Counted from the stretch's first letter, positions 8,622-17,777 are shown. The stretch is DNA of 64,000 bases from Chitinophaga sancti (GCF_034087045.1 NZ_CP139247.1:3808001-3872000); one strand, 5' to 3'. Notes: generated from the sequence alone by a model not told the origin. Numbers and translations are program-made.

Positions 8622-11600
8622 TTGGATGCCTATTATGCGGGTAAAAACCTCCCTGCTTATACCTGCAATGCTTACCAGATTACCTCACCGGCACCTTACG
8701 ATCAGCAGCCCGCTTATTACGACATCACCTTATACAGCAAACCAGCCGATTGTCAGTGTACTAAGTTGAATGCGCTGAAGAGTGAATACACAGCAAAAGG
8801 AACAAACCTCACATTTGCAGCTTACCTGACGGCTACGAGAGGTATCCATATGACCCAGGCGAACCTGGATTCCTTGTTGAGCTCATGTAATGGTACCCGC
8901 ACGTGCATCAGCCTTACCTCTCCTGTTACTATTCCACCGGCATTACAGTGCTATACGGGAGATATCTGTATAGGTTGTAAGGTAATTGATACAATGTATA
9001 ATAGTTATATAGCCAAATATCCGGGTAATGCCCCAGTAAGAGAGACAACAGATAGCGTGCAGATGAAGAAGAACCAGTTGTTCGAAAACTATATGAACGT
9101 GAGACTGGGCTTTAATAAGCATTATTGGGAGTATATGGACTTCAGGACTAACCAGTGCCAGATCAGTGATACGACAGGCGGCGGAGGTACTGTCATAGCA
9201 AGGGTTTCTAATGTCTCTGATCCAGTTGCTGATACTATATTATTATGTGGAAAGTCAGTGACTATCTTTACAACAGTCAAGGATACAATCAACAATTGTT
9301 CTGATAGTGCATTCCTGGTATATAGCAAGGGGTATGATCTATACAATAATTACAAGGATGTCCTGAAGAATAATTTTGATAAGATTTATCGTGATACGGC
9401 GATTGCTGGCGGGCTGCGTGAGTTGTTTACATTAGGATATGGTACCAGTGAGTATCAGTATACTTTGTATTATTATGACCAGGCGGGGAACCTGACGAGG
9501 ACAATTCCGCCAGCGGGTGTGGTGATAGATCGGAGTGCGACATGGAAGGCAAATCTGGCAGCGGCAAGAAGGGCGGGTACACGGTTCGTGCCTGCGCATC
9601 AGATGGCGACGGAGTATAGGTATAATACGTTGAATCAGATTGCCTCAAAGAAAACACCTGATGATAGTATTACTAATTACTGGTATGATAAATTAGGTAG
9701 AGCGGTTGTTTCTCAGAATGCGAAACAATCTTTAGCAAAAAACTATAGTTATACAAACTTTGATGCACTGGGTAGGCCGATTGAGGTAGGAGAGCTAACG
9801 AGTGCTACAGCCATGACTAGTACAATTAGCCGAAGTGAGCAAAGTTTAGCAAGCTGGTTGAACGCTGCGGCAGCTACCCGTAAGCAGATTACAAAAACGG
9901 TTTATGATATTGCTTATTATGCATCTGATACCGTGCTGGTGCAGGATAATCTCAGAAACAGGGTTTCGTGGATGGCCATGTTTGATGATGCTGCATCTCT
10001 GAATACTACAGATGGATTAGATTATTCGAATGGTACATTCTATAGTTATGATATCCATGGTAATGTGAAGTCCCTGTTACAGGACTACAAGCATGGAAAT
10101 ATGCTTATAAATGGTAACCGCTTCAAGACTATTAATTATGAGTATGATTTAATTAGTGGTAAGGTTAATTTTGTAGCGTATGAGCCAGGGAAGAAGGATG
10201 CCTTTTATCATCGTTATAGCTATGATGCGGAAAACCGCCTGACCAATGTTGAAACCAGTCATGATAGTATCTATTGGGAAAATGACGCCTGGTATGAATA
10301 CTATAAGCATGGTCCGCTGGCTCGTGCAGTGATAGGTCAGCAACAGGTACAGGGTATTGATTATGCATATACATTACAAGGGTGGCTGAAAGGGATAAAC
10401 AGTACCGCGCTCACACCAACATTTGATATAGGAGGTGACGGTGCCAGTGGTAGCCTGGTAGCGAAGGATGCATTTGGATTCGGTATCCACTACTTTGGTA
10501 ATAGAGAATATACACCTGTTAGTACCTCCGTTAAGCCATTTGCTGCGGCAGTTGGCAATAGTCCGTTATTCAATGGTAATATCTCTGCTATCAGCCAAAG
10601 CATTTCAACACTTGGCACCCCGTTGGAATATACTTATTCCTACGACGTCCTCAACCGCCTTACAGGTATGGTCGCCAATAAAGGGCTGGATAGTTTAAAC
10701 AACTCCTGGACCAATGCCTTCACAGCGCTTTCAGATTTCAAAGAAGCGGTTACCTATGATGGAAATGGTAATATCCTGACTTATAATCGTAATGGTAATA
10801 AAACCTTTGCAGGTTCGCCTTTAGGAATGGATAGCCTGACTTATCATTATCGTCCTGGTACAAATAAGCTTTCTTATGTAACAGACTTAGTAAGAGGAGC
10901 TAATTATGGAAATGATATTGATAATCAGTCCGTTGGTAATTACAAGTACGATAGTATTGGTAATATGGTTTCTGATGTTCGTGCCGGTGTGGATAGTATT
11001 AAGTGGAATGTATATGGTAAAATAGCCAAAATATATAAGCATGATACCACTTCTATCGTCTATGCCTATGATGCAGCAGGAAACCGGATCAGTAAGTCAG
11101 TAATCAGCAAGACGCAAGATACTGTTCAGACATTCTATATACGTGACGCTACGGGCAATATACTGAGTACGTATACTTATCGGGATACATCAGTTAATAG
11201 TGGCCAGTTAAGTCAGATAGAAGCCAATTTGTATGGTTCCAGCCGTTTAGGGATGACAACATTGGCAACTAATGTACAGGATGCAACAACAACACCGACT
11301 ACGAGTATTATAGGTTTAGGTTATGGAGAAAATATTACATTTACAAGAGGAAAGAAGTTCTTTGAGTTAACGAACCATTTGGGTAATGTCCTTGCAACTG
11401 TTTCGGACAGGAAGATTGGGGTGTCCCTTGATAGTTCCAGTATAAGTAGTTATAATCCCGTTATTACTTCTGCTCAGGAATACTATCCTTTCGGTATGCT
11501 GATGCCTGGAAGAGGAGGTCATATAGGGACAGGAAGGAATGTTGCGGGTAGTACTGTAGTAATGAATGGGGATACCATCCCTGCGACACTGACAGTCACT

Positions 11601-12584
11601 CAGCGGACAAATAATACTCCGGGAACCTATATGGCTACGCAGGTGATAAGTTTTGAAGGGGAGTTTGCAAGTGGGACTGGTGATGAGTTTACTACGCTGT
11701 TTGTGGATCAGACGAGTGCTGATCCTGGGACTGAGAGTGGAATAAGTTATGGTATAGTAGCGAAGGGGTATCGGTATGGGTTCAATGGGCAAGAAAGAAG
11801 TGATGAGATGAAAGGAGAAGGGAATAGCTATACAGCCGAGTTTTGGGAGTATGATCCGAGGATTGCAAGAAGATGGAATTTGGACCCTAAGCCAGACATA
11901 TCCGTAAGTAGCTATGTCACATTTTTTAATAACCCTGTTTTACTTGGTGATCCTTTGGGGGATACAAGCTTTCGATTCAAGCCGAATGGCACTCTTTTAA
12001 GAATTGCAGATGATGGAAAAAGGGAGAACACCGGACTTATATATAGAAAAGAATATACTAAAAATGGGAAAACGTATTATGAAAATCCATTAAATTTTAA
12101 ATTTGCTGATCCAGAACATGATCCTGGTGACATATTGGCGCGAAACATAACATTGGTAATCATCGTACCTGATAAGGATATTTTTGAGATACTTAAAGAA
12201 TCAGGTGTTTACAATAAGGCAAACCAAGATAGAAAGTATTCTTATATGCGGGAACAAAGTAATGGTGCTGGCTCAAAAGGAAGCACGACGGACTATTCTG
12301 TATCAGCAAAGGTTCATTTCCAGGACGATGGGAAACCGGTATTGAGTAGGTTACGAGATGGCTATTTATATATAACAAGTACTCAAACAGGGACTTACGC
12401 ACATAATAGATTCAATTTTGGTAACTTCCTTTGGGGCGCGGGTGCGAATAAGTTAGGGTTCGGTGAAAGGATGGCTAAGTTTGGAGCAAATGCTAATAAT
12501 ATACTTACACATGGGTTTGAATTGGATTCTGATGACGATCAATTTTCTATCCATTTAGGATTCGAATGGCCCAAGAAAAAATAA
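8622..12584 (+). CDS. Rhs protein, 5'-truncated, with type-44-like tip
   Basis: This is the longest Rhs reading frame (1320 residues from an internal TTG; homology starts near 8601, just after a stop at 8580). Residues 1-250 are cysteine-bearing head. YD repeats start near 290 (YYYDQAGNLTRTIPP) and the core runs to about 1070 (YGFNGQERSDEMKGEGN). The junction WEYDPRIARRWNLDP precedes the tip. The C-terminus has FNFGNFLWGAGAN and DSDDDQFSIHLGFEW, which I tentatively link to the polymorphic toxin type 44 family, a predicted nuclease. No signal peptide remains, so export is doubtful. The lipoprotein gene at 12595 follows by 10 bases. Confidence 0.75.
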   Translation: MDAYYAGKNLPAYTCNAYQITSPAPYDQQPAYYDITLYSKPADCQCTKLNALKSEYTAKGTNLTFAAYLTATRGIHMTQANLDSLLSSCNGTRTCISLTSPVTIPPALQCYTGDICIGCKVIDTMYNSYIAKYPGNAPVRETTDSVQMKKNQLFENYMNVRLGFNKHYWEYMDFRTNQCQISDTTGGGGTVIARVSNVSDPVADTILLCGKSVTIFTTVKDTINNCSDSAFLVYSKGYDLYNNYKDVLKNNFDKIYRDTAIAGGLRELFTLGYGTSEYQYTLYYYDQAGNLTRTIPPAGVVIDRSATWKANLAAARRAGTRFVPAHQMATEYRYNTLNQIASKKTPDDSITNYWYDKLGRAVVSQNAKQSLAKNYSYTNFDALGRPIEVGELTSATAMTSTISRSEQSLASWLNAAAATRKQITKTVYDIAYYASDTVLVQDNLRNRVSWMAMFDDAASLNTTDGLDYSNGTFYSYDIHGNVKSLLQDYKHGNMLINGNRFKTINYEYDLISGKVNFVAYEPGKKDAFYHRYSYDAENRLTNVETSHDSIYWENDAWYEYYKHGPLARAVIGQQQVQGIDYAYTLQGWLKGINSTALTPTFDIGGDGASGSLVAKDAFGFGIHYFGNREYTPVSTSVKPFAAAVGNSPLFNGNISAISQSISTLGTPLEYTYSYDVLNRLTGMVANKGLDSLNNSWTNAFTALSDFKEAVTYDGNGNILTYNRNGNKTFAGSPLGMDSLTYHYRPGTNKLSYVTDLVRGANYGNDIDNQSVGNYKYDSIGNMVSDVRAGVDSIKWNVYGKIAKIYKHDTTSIVYAYDAAGNRISKSVISKTQDTVQTFYIRDATGNILSTYTYRDTSVNSGQLSQIEANLYGSSRLGMTTLATNVQDATTTPTTSIIGLGYGENITFTRGKKFFELTNHLGNVLATVSDRKIGVSLDSSSISSYNPVITSAQEYYPFGMLMPGRGGHIGTGRNVAGSTVVMNGDTIPATLTVTQRTNNTPGTYMATQVISFEGEFASGTGDEFTTLFVDQTSADPGTESGISYGIVAKGYRYGFNGQERSDEMKGEGNSYTAEFWEYDPRIARRWNLDPKPDISVSSYVTFFNNPVLLGDPLGDTSFRFKPNGTLLRIADDGKRENTGLIYRKEYTKNGKTYYENPLNFKFADPEHDPGDILARNITLVIIVPDKDIFEILKESGVYNKANQDRKYSYMREQSNGAGSKGSTTDYSVSAKVHFQDDGKPVLSRLRDGYLYITSTQTGTYAHNRFNFGNFLWGAGANKLGFGERMAKFGANANNILTHGFELDSDDDQFSIHLGFEWPKKK

Positions 12585-12594
12585 ATCTTTTCCT

Positions 12595-13104
12595 ATGAAA
12601 AAATGTAAATACATTTTTTGTCTTATTGGGTTTATTTACTCATGTAGTCAAATTAGATCAAAAGAGAACTTGAATGAAGTCTATAATAGAATTAAAGTGA
12701 CCAATCCATTATTATTCAGAGATTGGGAGATTGCCAATACAGACCGTTCTAACTCAGTAAGTTTCCATTACATTTATTCTAATAGAGTTTTATACGACTT
12801 TATCAGTTACGAAGAAGGAAATAACATTTTCGTGAGAACAATATCACGAAATGGGCTGGATAAGATTAAGCTTTTGCAGGATGTAGATGATGCATATTTT
12901 CCCTCAATAAATGGTTTTGATGTTGTAAAAGCTTATTTTAAATTAAAAGTTGATTATGTGGCTTATTCACCTTCTTTAAATGGAATTATTTTTAAAAAAA
13001 GGAATTTTTATTTTGCATATCTATTTCAACCAATAGACAGTGCTTTCATAGCATCTACACCTTATAAGAGTCTTGAAGGCCAATGGTATTATTATGCGCG
13101 ATAA
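12595..13104 (+). CDS. Lipoprotein, likely Rhs immunity
   Basis: The 169-residue protein begins with a short signal and lipobox (FIYSCSQ, C17). The mature part is rich in aromatic residues and unrecognised. The 10-bp spacing to the Rhs tip indicates co-transcription and an immunity role. A membrane-anchored periplasmic immunity protein implies that the toxin acts or is intercepted in the periplasm, which sits uneasily with a nuclease tip. Confidence 0.6.
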   Translation: MKKCKYIFCLIGFIYSCSQIRSKENLNEVYNRIKVTNPLLFRDWEIANTDRSNSVSFHYIYSNRVLYDFISYEEGNNIFVRTISRNGLDKIKLLQDVDDAYFPSINGFDVVKAYFKLKVDYVAYSPSLNGIIFKKRNFYFAYLFQPIDSAFIASTPYKSLEGQWYYYAR

Positions 13105-13197
13105 ACAGGCAGAGATGCTATAACATTTAATGCAGCGGAGGGCAGCTGGTTTACGGCCAAGAAAAACCCTGCTTCTCGTATAGATGCTTATCTATGA
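13105..13197 (+). pseudogene. Toxin C-terminal tail remnant
   Basis: Right after the stop of the previous gene, an open frame without a start reads 30 residues including FNAAEGSWFTAK and ends at TGA 13195-13197. That stop overlaps the ATG of the next gene (ATGA). The overlap is what a toxin-immunity pair looks like, so I infer the last residues of a deleted toxin tip. Confidence 0.5.
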
Positions 13198-13526
13198 AAG
13201 AATGGTCAATAATTCCCTTAAAATGGAATGATATTTTTATTTTTATCTTATTCGCGACAAGTTGTTTATTCGCTGGATGGATTTTAGCAATGATCCATGT
13301 TTTTAAGGTAAAACCTGAAAAATTAATTCTTTATAGAAAGATTAGGTTAGTAAGGTATTTTGTTAATTCCGAAATTGCCCGTGCGGCTAGAGATAAAGAA
13401 TATATAATAAGAGGAAGTGGAGCTGGAATAGTCCTTTTATTTATTGGGATAATTACGATGATTTGCTGTTTAAACAGTTTGCTTGTACATTTAAATGACA
13501 TCTTTAGAGTAAATAGCTGCTTCTGA
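13194..13526 (+). CDS. Two-TM membrane protein, orphan immunity
   Basis: The 110-residue protein has two hydrophobic segments (about residues 13-36 and 74-97) with a basic, charged loop between them. The start ATG overlaps the stop of a toxin-tail remnant. Small two-helix inner-membrane proteins are a common form of immunity to membrane-acting toxins, so I infer an orphan immunity gene whose toxin body was lost. Confidence 0.6.
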   Translation: MKEWSIIPLKWNDIFIFILFATSCLFAGWILAMIHVFKVKPEKLILYRKIRLVRYFVNSEIARAARDKEYIIRGSGAGIVLLFIGIITMICCLNSLLVHLNDIFRVNSCF

Positions 13527-13603
13527 AGCCTAAATAAGTATTTAGATAGAGTATAAAGATCGGATAATGAATGCTAAATTTAGTTAACCGATTTAACCTG
13601 TAG

Positions 13604-13635
13604 AGCGCCTCGCCACAGCGGGGCGCTTATTTTTT
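13604..13635 (+). terminator. Rho-independent terminator
   Basis: A 10-bp GC-rich stem with one G-T pair (13604-13613 with 13618-13627) is followed by a T-run. It is far more GC-rich than its surroundings. Confidence 0.75.
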
Positions 13636-13649
13636 GTGTTAGGCATGTT

Positions 13650-13815
13650 TGTCAGCTCTATGGTGGAAGTTCCGAACACGGTTTACAGTAGGAAGTGTTA
13701 GCCCATGGCAAGGGTGTCCACCGTGAGGTAGAATCTGAAAGAAGCCGGCGGCAAAAGTTCGAACCTACAAACCTAAACTGGATATAAGGAAGGGTATTGA
13801 GGTGGCAAATCAAAT
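13650..13815 (+). mobile_element. Group II intron remnant (domain I region)
   Basis: Blocks such as GGAAGTGTTAGCCCATGGC, AAGGGTGTCCACCGTGAGG, AATCTGAAAGAAGCCGGCGG and ATATAAGG in this order match what I recall of the 5' RNA part of bacterial group II introns that carry LtrA-type maturases. No reverse transcriptase frame and no domain V/VI are seen nearby, so it is a fragment. It ends where the next membrane-protein gene begins. The exact limits are uncertain. Confidence 0.6.
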
Positions 13816-13825
13816 CCACGAATAT

Positions 13826-14245
13826 ATGGGCTTTTTGAAATTTATTGATAAAATAAACCATGGACGTCCGGGAAAAATTTTTCCTGTAGTAGTTATAGTA
13901 TTATTGGGTGCTATAGCTTATTATTATGTGCAGCAGGACAGAAAACGGTTATTTAATAATAAAATATTTACGACAGGTGAAATTTACGACTACACAATGG
14001 TTGCCAGGTCGTCAGCTACCAATTTTATTTGTCGCTTTTATGTTGGTGGGGTAAAATATAGTTTTTCACAGGTTGTACGTGAGGTAAATAGAGCATATGC
14101 GGATGATTTTGTAGGAAAAACCTTTCCTGTAATTTATGAAAAAGAAAATCCCTCCAATTGTGAATTATTACTGGTGCCAGAAAATTTTCAGCAAATAAAT
14201 ATGCCGTTTCCGGATAGTTTAAACTGGGTCAGGAAATGTCATTAG
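13826..14245 (+). CDS. Single-pass membrane protein, putative orphan immunity
   Basis: I prefer ATG 13826 to the GTG at 13802, because the GTG lies in intron-like sequence; the product is then 139 residues. One membrane helix is at about residues 20-36. The extracytoplasmic part (TTGEIYDY, FYVGGVKYSF, GKTFPVIYEKENPSNCELLL) resembles small beta-domain proteins often found beside Bacteroidota Rhs tips. The function is inferred from context only. A terminator at 14264-14294 follows. Confidence 0.6.
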   Translation: MGFLKFIDKINHGRPGKIFPVVVIVLLGAIAYYYVQQDRKRLFNNKIFTTGEIYDYTMVARSSATNFICRFYVGGVKYSFSQVVREVNRAYADDFVGKTFPVIYEKENPSNCELLLVPENFQQINMPFPDSLNWVRKCH

Positions 14246-14263
14246 TTGCAATTTTTGTGGACG

Positions 14264-14294
14264 GGTCACGGTGACATATTCACCATGGCCTTTT
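14264..14294 (+). terminator. Probable terminator
   Basis: An 11-bp imperfect stem (14264-14274 with 14280-14290) with two mismatches or wobbles is followed by TTTT. It ends the membrane-protein gene just upstream. Confidence 0.55.
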
Positions 14295-14394
14295 GAATAA
14301 GGCAATTACACTCTTTTGTTTTAAGCCGATGCTAGCGGGAACTATATTGCGATGAATGCATTTTGTTTATCATTATCAAATGATGAACTGTTCT

Positions 14395-15645
14395 GGAATT
14401 TATATGGTAAAATAGCCAAAATATATAAGCATGATACCACTTCTATAGTCTATGCCTATGATGCAGCTGGAAATCGGATCAGTAAGTCAGTAATCAGCAA
14501 GACGCAAGATACTGTCCAGACATTATATATACGTGACGCTACGGGAAATATACAGAGTACCTACGCTTATCGGGATACATCAGTTAATAGTGGCCAGTTA
14601 AGTCAGATAGAAGCCAATCAGTCAATTGGTAATTACAAGTACGATAGTATTGGTAATATGGTTTCTGATGTTCGCGCCGGGGTGGATAGTATCAAGTGGA
14701 ATGTGTATGGTAAAATAGCCAAAATATAAGCATGATGCTACTTCTATTGTCTATGCCTATGATGCAGCTGGAAACCGGATCAGTAAGTCAGTAATCAGCA
14801 AAACGCAAGATACTGTCCAGACATTTTATATACGTGACGCTACGGGCAATATACTGAGTACGTATACTTATCGGGATACATCAGTTAATAGTGGCCAGTT
14901 AAGTCAGATAGAAGCCAATCTGTATGGTTCCAGCCGTTTAGGGATGACAACCTTGGCAACTAATGTACAGGATGCAACACCAACACCGACAACTAGTATC
15001 ATAGGGTTAGGTTATGGGGAAAATATTACATTTACAAGAGGCAAGAAGTTCTTTGAGTTAACTAACCACCTGGGTAACGTTCTCGCTACTGTTTCTGACA
15101 GGAAGATTGGATTGTCCCTTGATAGTTCCAGAATAAGTAATTATAACCCGGTTATTTCTTCTGCCCAGGAATACTATCCTTTTGGTATGTTGATGCCTGG
15201 TAGAGGCGGGCATATAGGCACAGGAAAGAATGTTGCGGGTAGTACTGTTGTAATGAATGGAGATACCATCCCTGCGACCCTGACAGTCACTCAGCGGACA
15301 AATAATACTCCCGGAACTTATATGGCTACGCAGGTGATAAGTTTTGAAGGGGAGTTTGCAAGTGGAACTAGTGATGAGTTTACTACGCTGTTTGTAGATC
15401 AGACAAGTGCCGATCCTGGAACTGAAAGTGGAATAAGTTATGGTATAGCAGCGAAGGGGTATAGGTATGGGTTTAATGGCAAGGAGAATGATAATGAGGT
15501 TAAGGGAGAAGGGAATCAGTTAGATTTTGGAGCCAGGGGATATGATCCGAGGATAGGGAAGTTTTTGAGTGTAGATCCATTAGTTGAGAAATACAGTTCT
15601 GTTTCACCTTACACATTTTGTTTAAATTCCTATGGCTTTCGTTGA
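14395..15645 (+). pseudogene. Rhs core with internal duplication and frameshifts
   Basis: The segment 14395-14620 (WNLYGKIAKIYKHDT to SQIEAN) jumps back to earlier core sequence (QSIGNYKYDS) and repeats the same stretch from about 14700. A 2-base loss in a TA run near 14726 then shifts the frame. The core continues in frame from about 14730 to 15624 (listed open frame 14944-15645). A single-base indel near 15624 separates it from the tip at 15632. No head is present. It is a clear pseudogene. Confidence 0.85.
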
Positions 15646-16333
15646 CCCGGATGGAAAGGAAGTCAAACCTGCTAATAAAGCTGCATTAAATATAATTGTT
15701 ACAGGACTTACTCCTAAAGAAGCTGGTTTTGTCAGACTGAATGATAAAGGATTTATCGATGGTGCTTATTTGAAACAAGGGATGGAAAAACTGGGAACTG
15801 TAGGAGGAAATTATTCTTCCCTGATAGAGTTGGTAAATGATGAAAGAATTATTGACGTAATAGTAAGTCGTACCTTTGAAACATCCAGAGGAATAAAGGA
15901 TATGGGTATAGCAACGTATCAAAGTGAGTTTGAACAGATATATGAGATTATGGGTAAAGGAGTGACAAAGGAGCAAGTTGCAAAAGCATATCCTTCCTAT
16001 TCCACTGAAAAGGAATGGAGTGGGTGGTTCGGAGTGACATTATATCCAGATGAAGGGGCAGACGTACAGGGTACTTCGGTAAATGGCCATGTGCAGGTTG
16101 TTGTAAATGATGTAACGGCAGTTGATGAGAAAAAAGCACCCAAAAAGATGGCCTCTACTTTTGCTCACGAAGCATATGGACATACTCTTTTCAAGATCAG
16201 AAAGTTACCGCATTCTCATGGAAGTATAAAATCCCTGAAGTCTGATTCACCTGAAAATAACAAGATGCTTGAAATTCAAATTAAAAATAGGGAAAATGAA
16301 GCTGAACGAAATTACGACCTGCATCAAAAGTAG
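15632..16333 (+). CDS. Rhs tip, HExxxH metallopeptidase-like toxin
   Basis: The frame picks up the conserved AFVDPDGKE stretch that normally follows PYTFCLNNP, so it is the C-terminal tip of the upstream Rhs core, split off by a frameshift. Of 233 residues the key motif is STFAHEAYGHTL (H179, E180, H184), followed by LPHSHG and a late EAERNY. This resembles zinc-peptidase-like toxin tips with HELYGH patterns that I recall from Bacteroidota. The 3' end overlaps the next gene by 38 bases, typical of toxin-immunity pairs. The activity is inferred. Confidence 0.6.
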   Translation: MAFVDPDGKEVKPANKAALNIIVTGLTPKEAGFVRLNDKGFIDGAYLKQGMEKLGTVGGNYSSLIELVNDERIIDVIVSRTFETSRGIKDMGIATYQSEFEQIYEIMGKGVTKEQVAKAYPSYSTEKEWSGWFGVTLYPDEGADVQGTSVNGHVQVVVNDVTAVDEKKAPKKMASTFAHEAYGHTLFKIRKLPHSHGSIKSLKSDSPENNKMLEIQIKNRENEAERNYDLHQK

Positions 16334-16814
16334 TTTTATCCTGATGTGTTTGTTTGCATTTTCCTGTAATGCTCAGAATAAATCTGACGCATCGGTTTGT
16401 CAGGAAATGAAGGATATTTATGAAAATGTGTATATGATAAACTGTTTAAAGGAGGGAAAGCTGAAGGCTGTTTTTTATATTGATTCGCTAGGAAACAAGA
16501 TTGAAGTATGTAAAGCGCCAGAAAAGCAGGCGTTACTCTTTGAAGAGAAGAAGGAATTCTTATATTTTTTGGATGAGAACCTAATATGGAAAACAAATAA
16601 GGATATAATGGGGAAGATCTTTATTGCAATGTACATTGATGAGACAGGGAATATCATTGAAAAAAGGGTAATAAAAGCTATTGACGTTTGTCCTGAATGC
16701 ACCACATCTGCAATAGACCTTGTAAATAAAATAAAACCCAGGCGGGCTGCATTAATGAATGGAAAACCTGTGAAAAGTATTCAAGTAATAGTTATTCCAT
16801 TTAACTCTATTTGA
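16296..16814 (+). CDS. TonB_C-like lipoprotein, likely immunity protein
   Basis: ATG 16296 gives a lipoprotein signal with lipobox FAFSC; the open frame extends upstream to 16269 without a better start. The C-terminal half (FIAMYIDETGNIIEKRVIK, NGKPVKSIQVIVIPF) has the pattern of a TonB C-terminal domain but no TonB transmembrane or proline-rich linker. A CPEC motif lies between. Overlap with the toxin tip suggests immunity in the periplasm. A second TonB_C-type small protein occurs at 25033. Confidence 0.65.
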   Translation: MKLNEITTCIKSSFILMCLFAFSCNAQNKSDASVCQEMKDIYENVYMINCLKEGKLKAVFYIDSLGNKIEVCKAPEKQALLFEEKKEFLYFLDENLIWKTNKDIMGKIFIAMYIDETGNIIEKRVIKAIDVCPECTTSAIDLVNKIKPRRAALMNGKPVKSIQVIVIPFNSI

Positions 16815-16830
16815 TCAGATTCGAATAAAT

Positions 16831-17675
16831 AGAACTAATTTCATAAATACCTTCTTAGAATAATTTTAATGAAAGCTATATGGACAAAGGATTCGTAATG
16901 TTCAATAGCTCTATCATATCGAGTAATAACTCTCTTGAATTTATTCAACCAGGCAAAGAATCGTTCAATTTTCCATCTTCTTTTATATCTTCTAAGTTGC
17001 CGCCCATCCTGGGTTGCAGGTTTGACTCTGTTATCTTTATGTGGTGCAATCAGCTCAATACCTTTCAATGCAAGTTTTTCATCGAGCGGATCACTGTCAT
17101 AGGCACGATCCCCGATAATTCTTGTGGGCTGTCCCACCGTAAAAGTTTCATTGATGGTAGCTTCGACAAGGGTGACTTCATGTGGGCTAGCAGAAGTCGT
17201 GTGCACGGCGAGTGGAAGACCATTAGCGTCAGTAATAACCATGAGCTTCGTACCTTTGCCGCGCTTGGTCTTTCCAACACCTGGGCCCCCTTTTTTGCCA
17301 CCGCAAAGGTGCCATCTATAAAACATTCTGATAAATCGATTCCTCCTCTTGTTTCAAGGTCCTGGGCCAGGGTTTCAAGGATTAGTCGAAATAATCCATT
17401 TTTACTCCAGCTACTAAATCGCCTGAAACAAGTTGAACCAGAAGGGAATCGTCCTGGCAGATCAATCCATGAAGCCCCAGTTCTTAGAATCCAAAGGATT
17501 CCATTCAGAACCTCTCTGTCGCTATGTATACGAGGACGGCCTTTCCCATCTTCACGTACTGCTACTATTGGAATAAGAGGCTTTATTAAAGCCCATTGAT
17601 CATCAGTTAAATTTTCCCGTCTTGACATGATATAAAGATCTCAAAAATCTAAATACCATTTATGAAATTAGTTCT
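16831..17675 (-). mobile_element. IS5-family element (IS427-like), complete
   Basis: An 18-bp perfect terminal inverted repeat (AGAACTAATTTCATAAAT at 16831-16848, its complement at 17658-17675) bounds an 845-bp element. AAAT flanks both sides (16827-16830 and 17676-17679) and may be the target duplication. It holds one transposase in two overlapping frames on the minus strand. It inserted just behind the Rhs region. A decayed relative is at 27436-27812. Confidence 0.9.
16841..17628 (-). CDS. IS5-family transposase with -1 frameshift
   Basis: The first frame (17628 down to about 17290) has the N-terminal DUF4096-like part (LTDDQWALIKPLIP, LNGILWILRTGASW) and the first catalytic region ending IDGTFAVAKKG. 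The second frame (from about 17326 to 16841) continues GVGKTKRGKGTKL, ADANGLP-type strand, GDRAYDSD and the RWKIERFFAWL signature with the catalytic E. The two are joined by a -1 shift on A6G5 (complement of 17286-17296), consistent with programmed frameshifting in IS427-type elements. The stop lies inside the left inverted repeat. Confidence 0.88.
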
Positions 17676-17749
17676 AAATAGCATTTGATTCTATAATAGC
17701 AGGGAAATAAAATTAGATGGAATATTGCTAATTATTTTTGGAAATAAGG

Positions 17750-17777
17750 AAGGCGTCTCGCACCAGCGAGACGCCTT
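17750..17777. terminator. Terminator downstream of 17784 gene
   Basis: An 11-bp perfect GC-rich stem (17750-17760 with 17767-17777) sits 7 bases past the stop of the minus-strand gene. Moderately T-rich sequence lies on the minus-strand exit side. Confidence 0.6.

Noticed and set aside
16880..17599. 239-residue plus-strand frame inside the IS5 element
   Set aside because: It is antisense to the transposase, which has clear DDE motifs, and encodes nothing recognisable.
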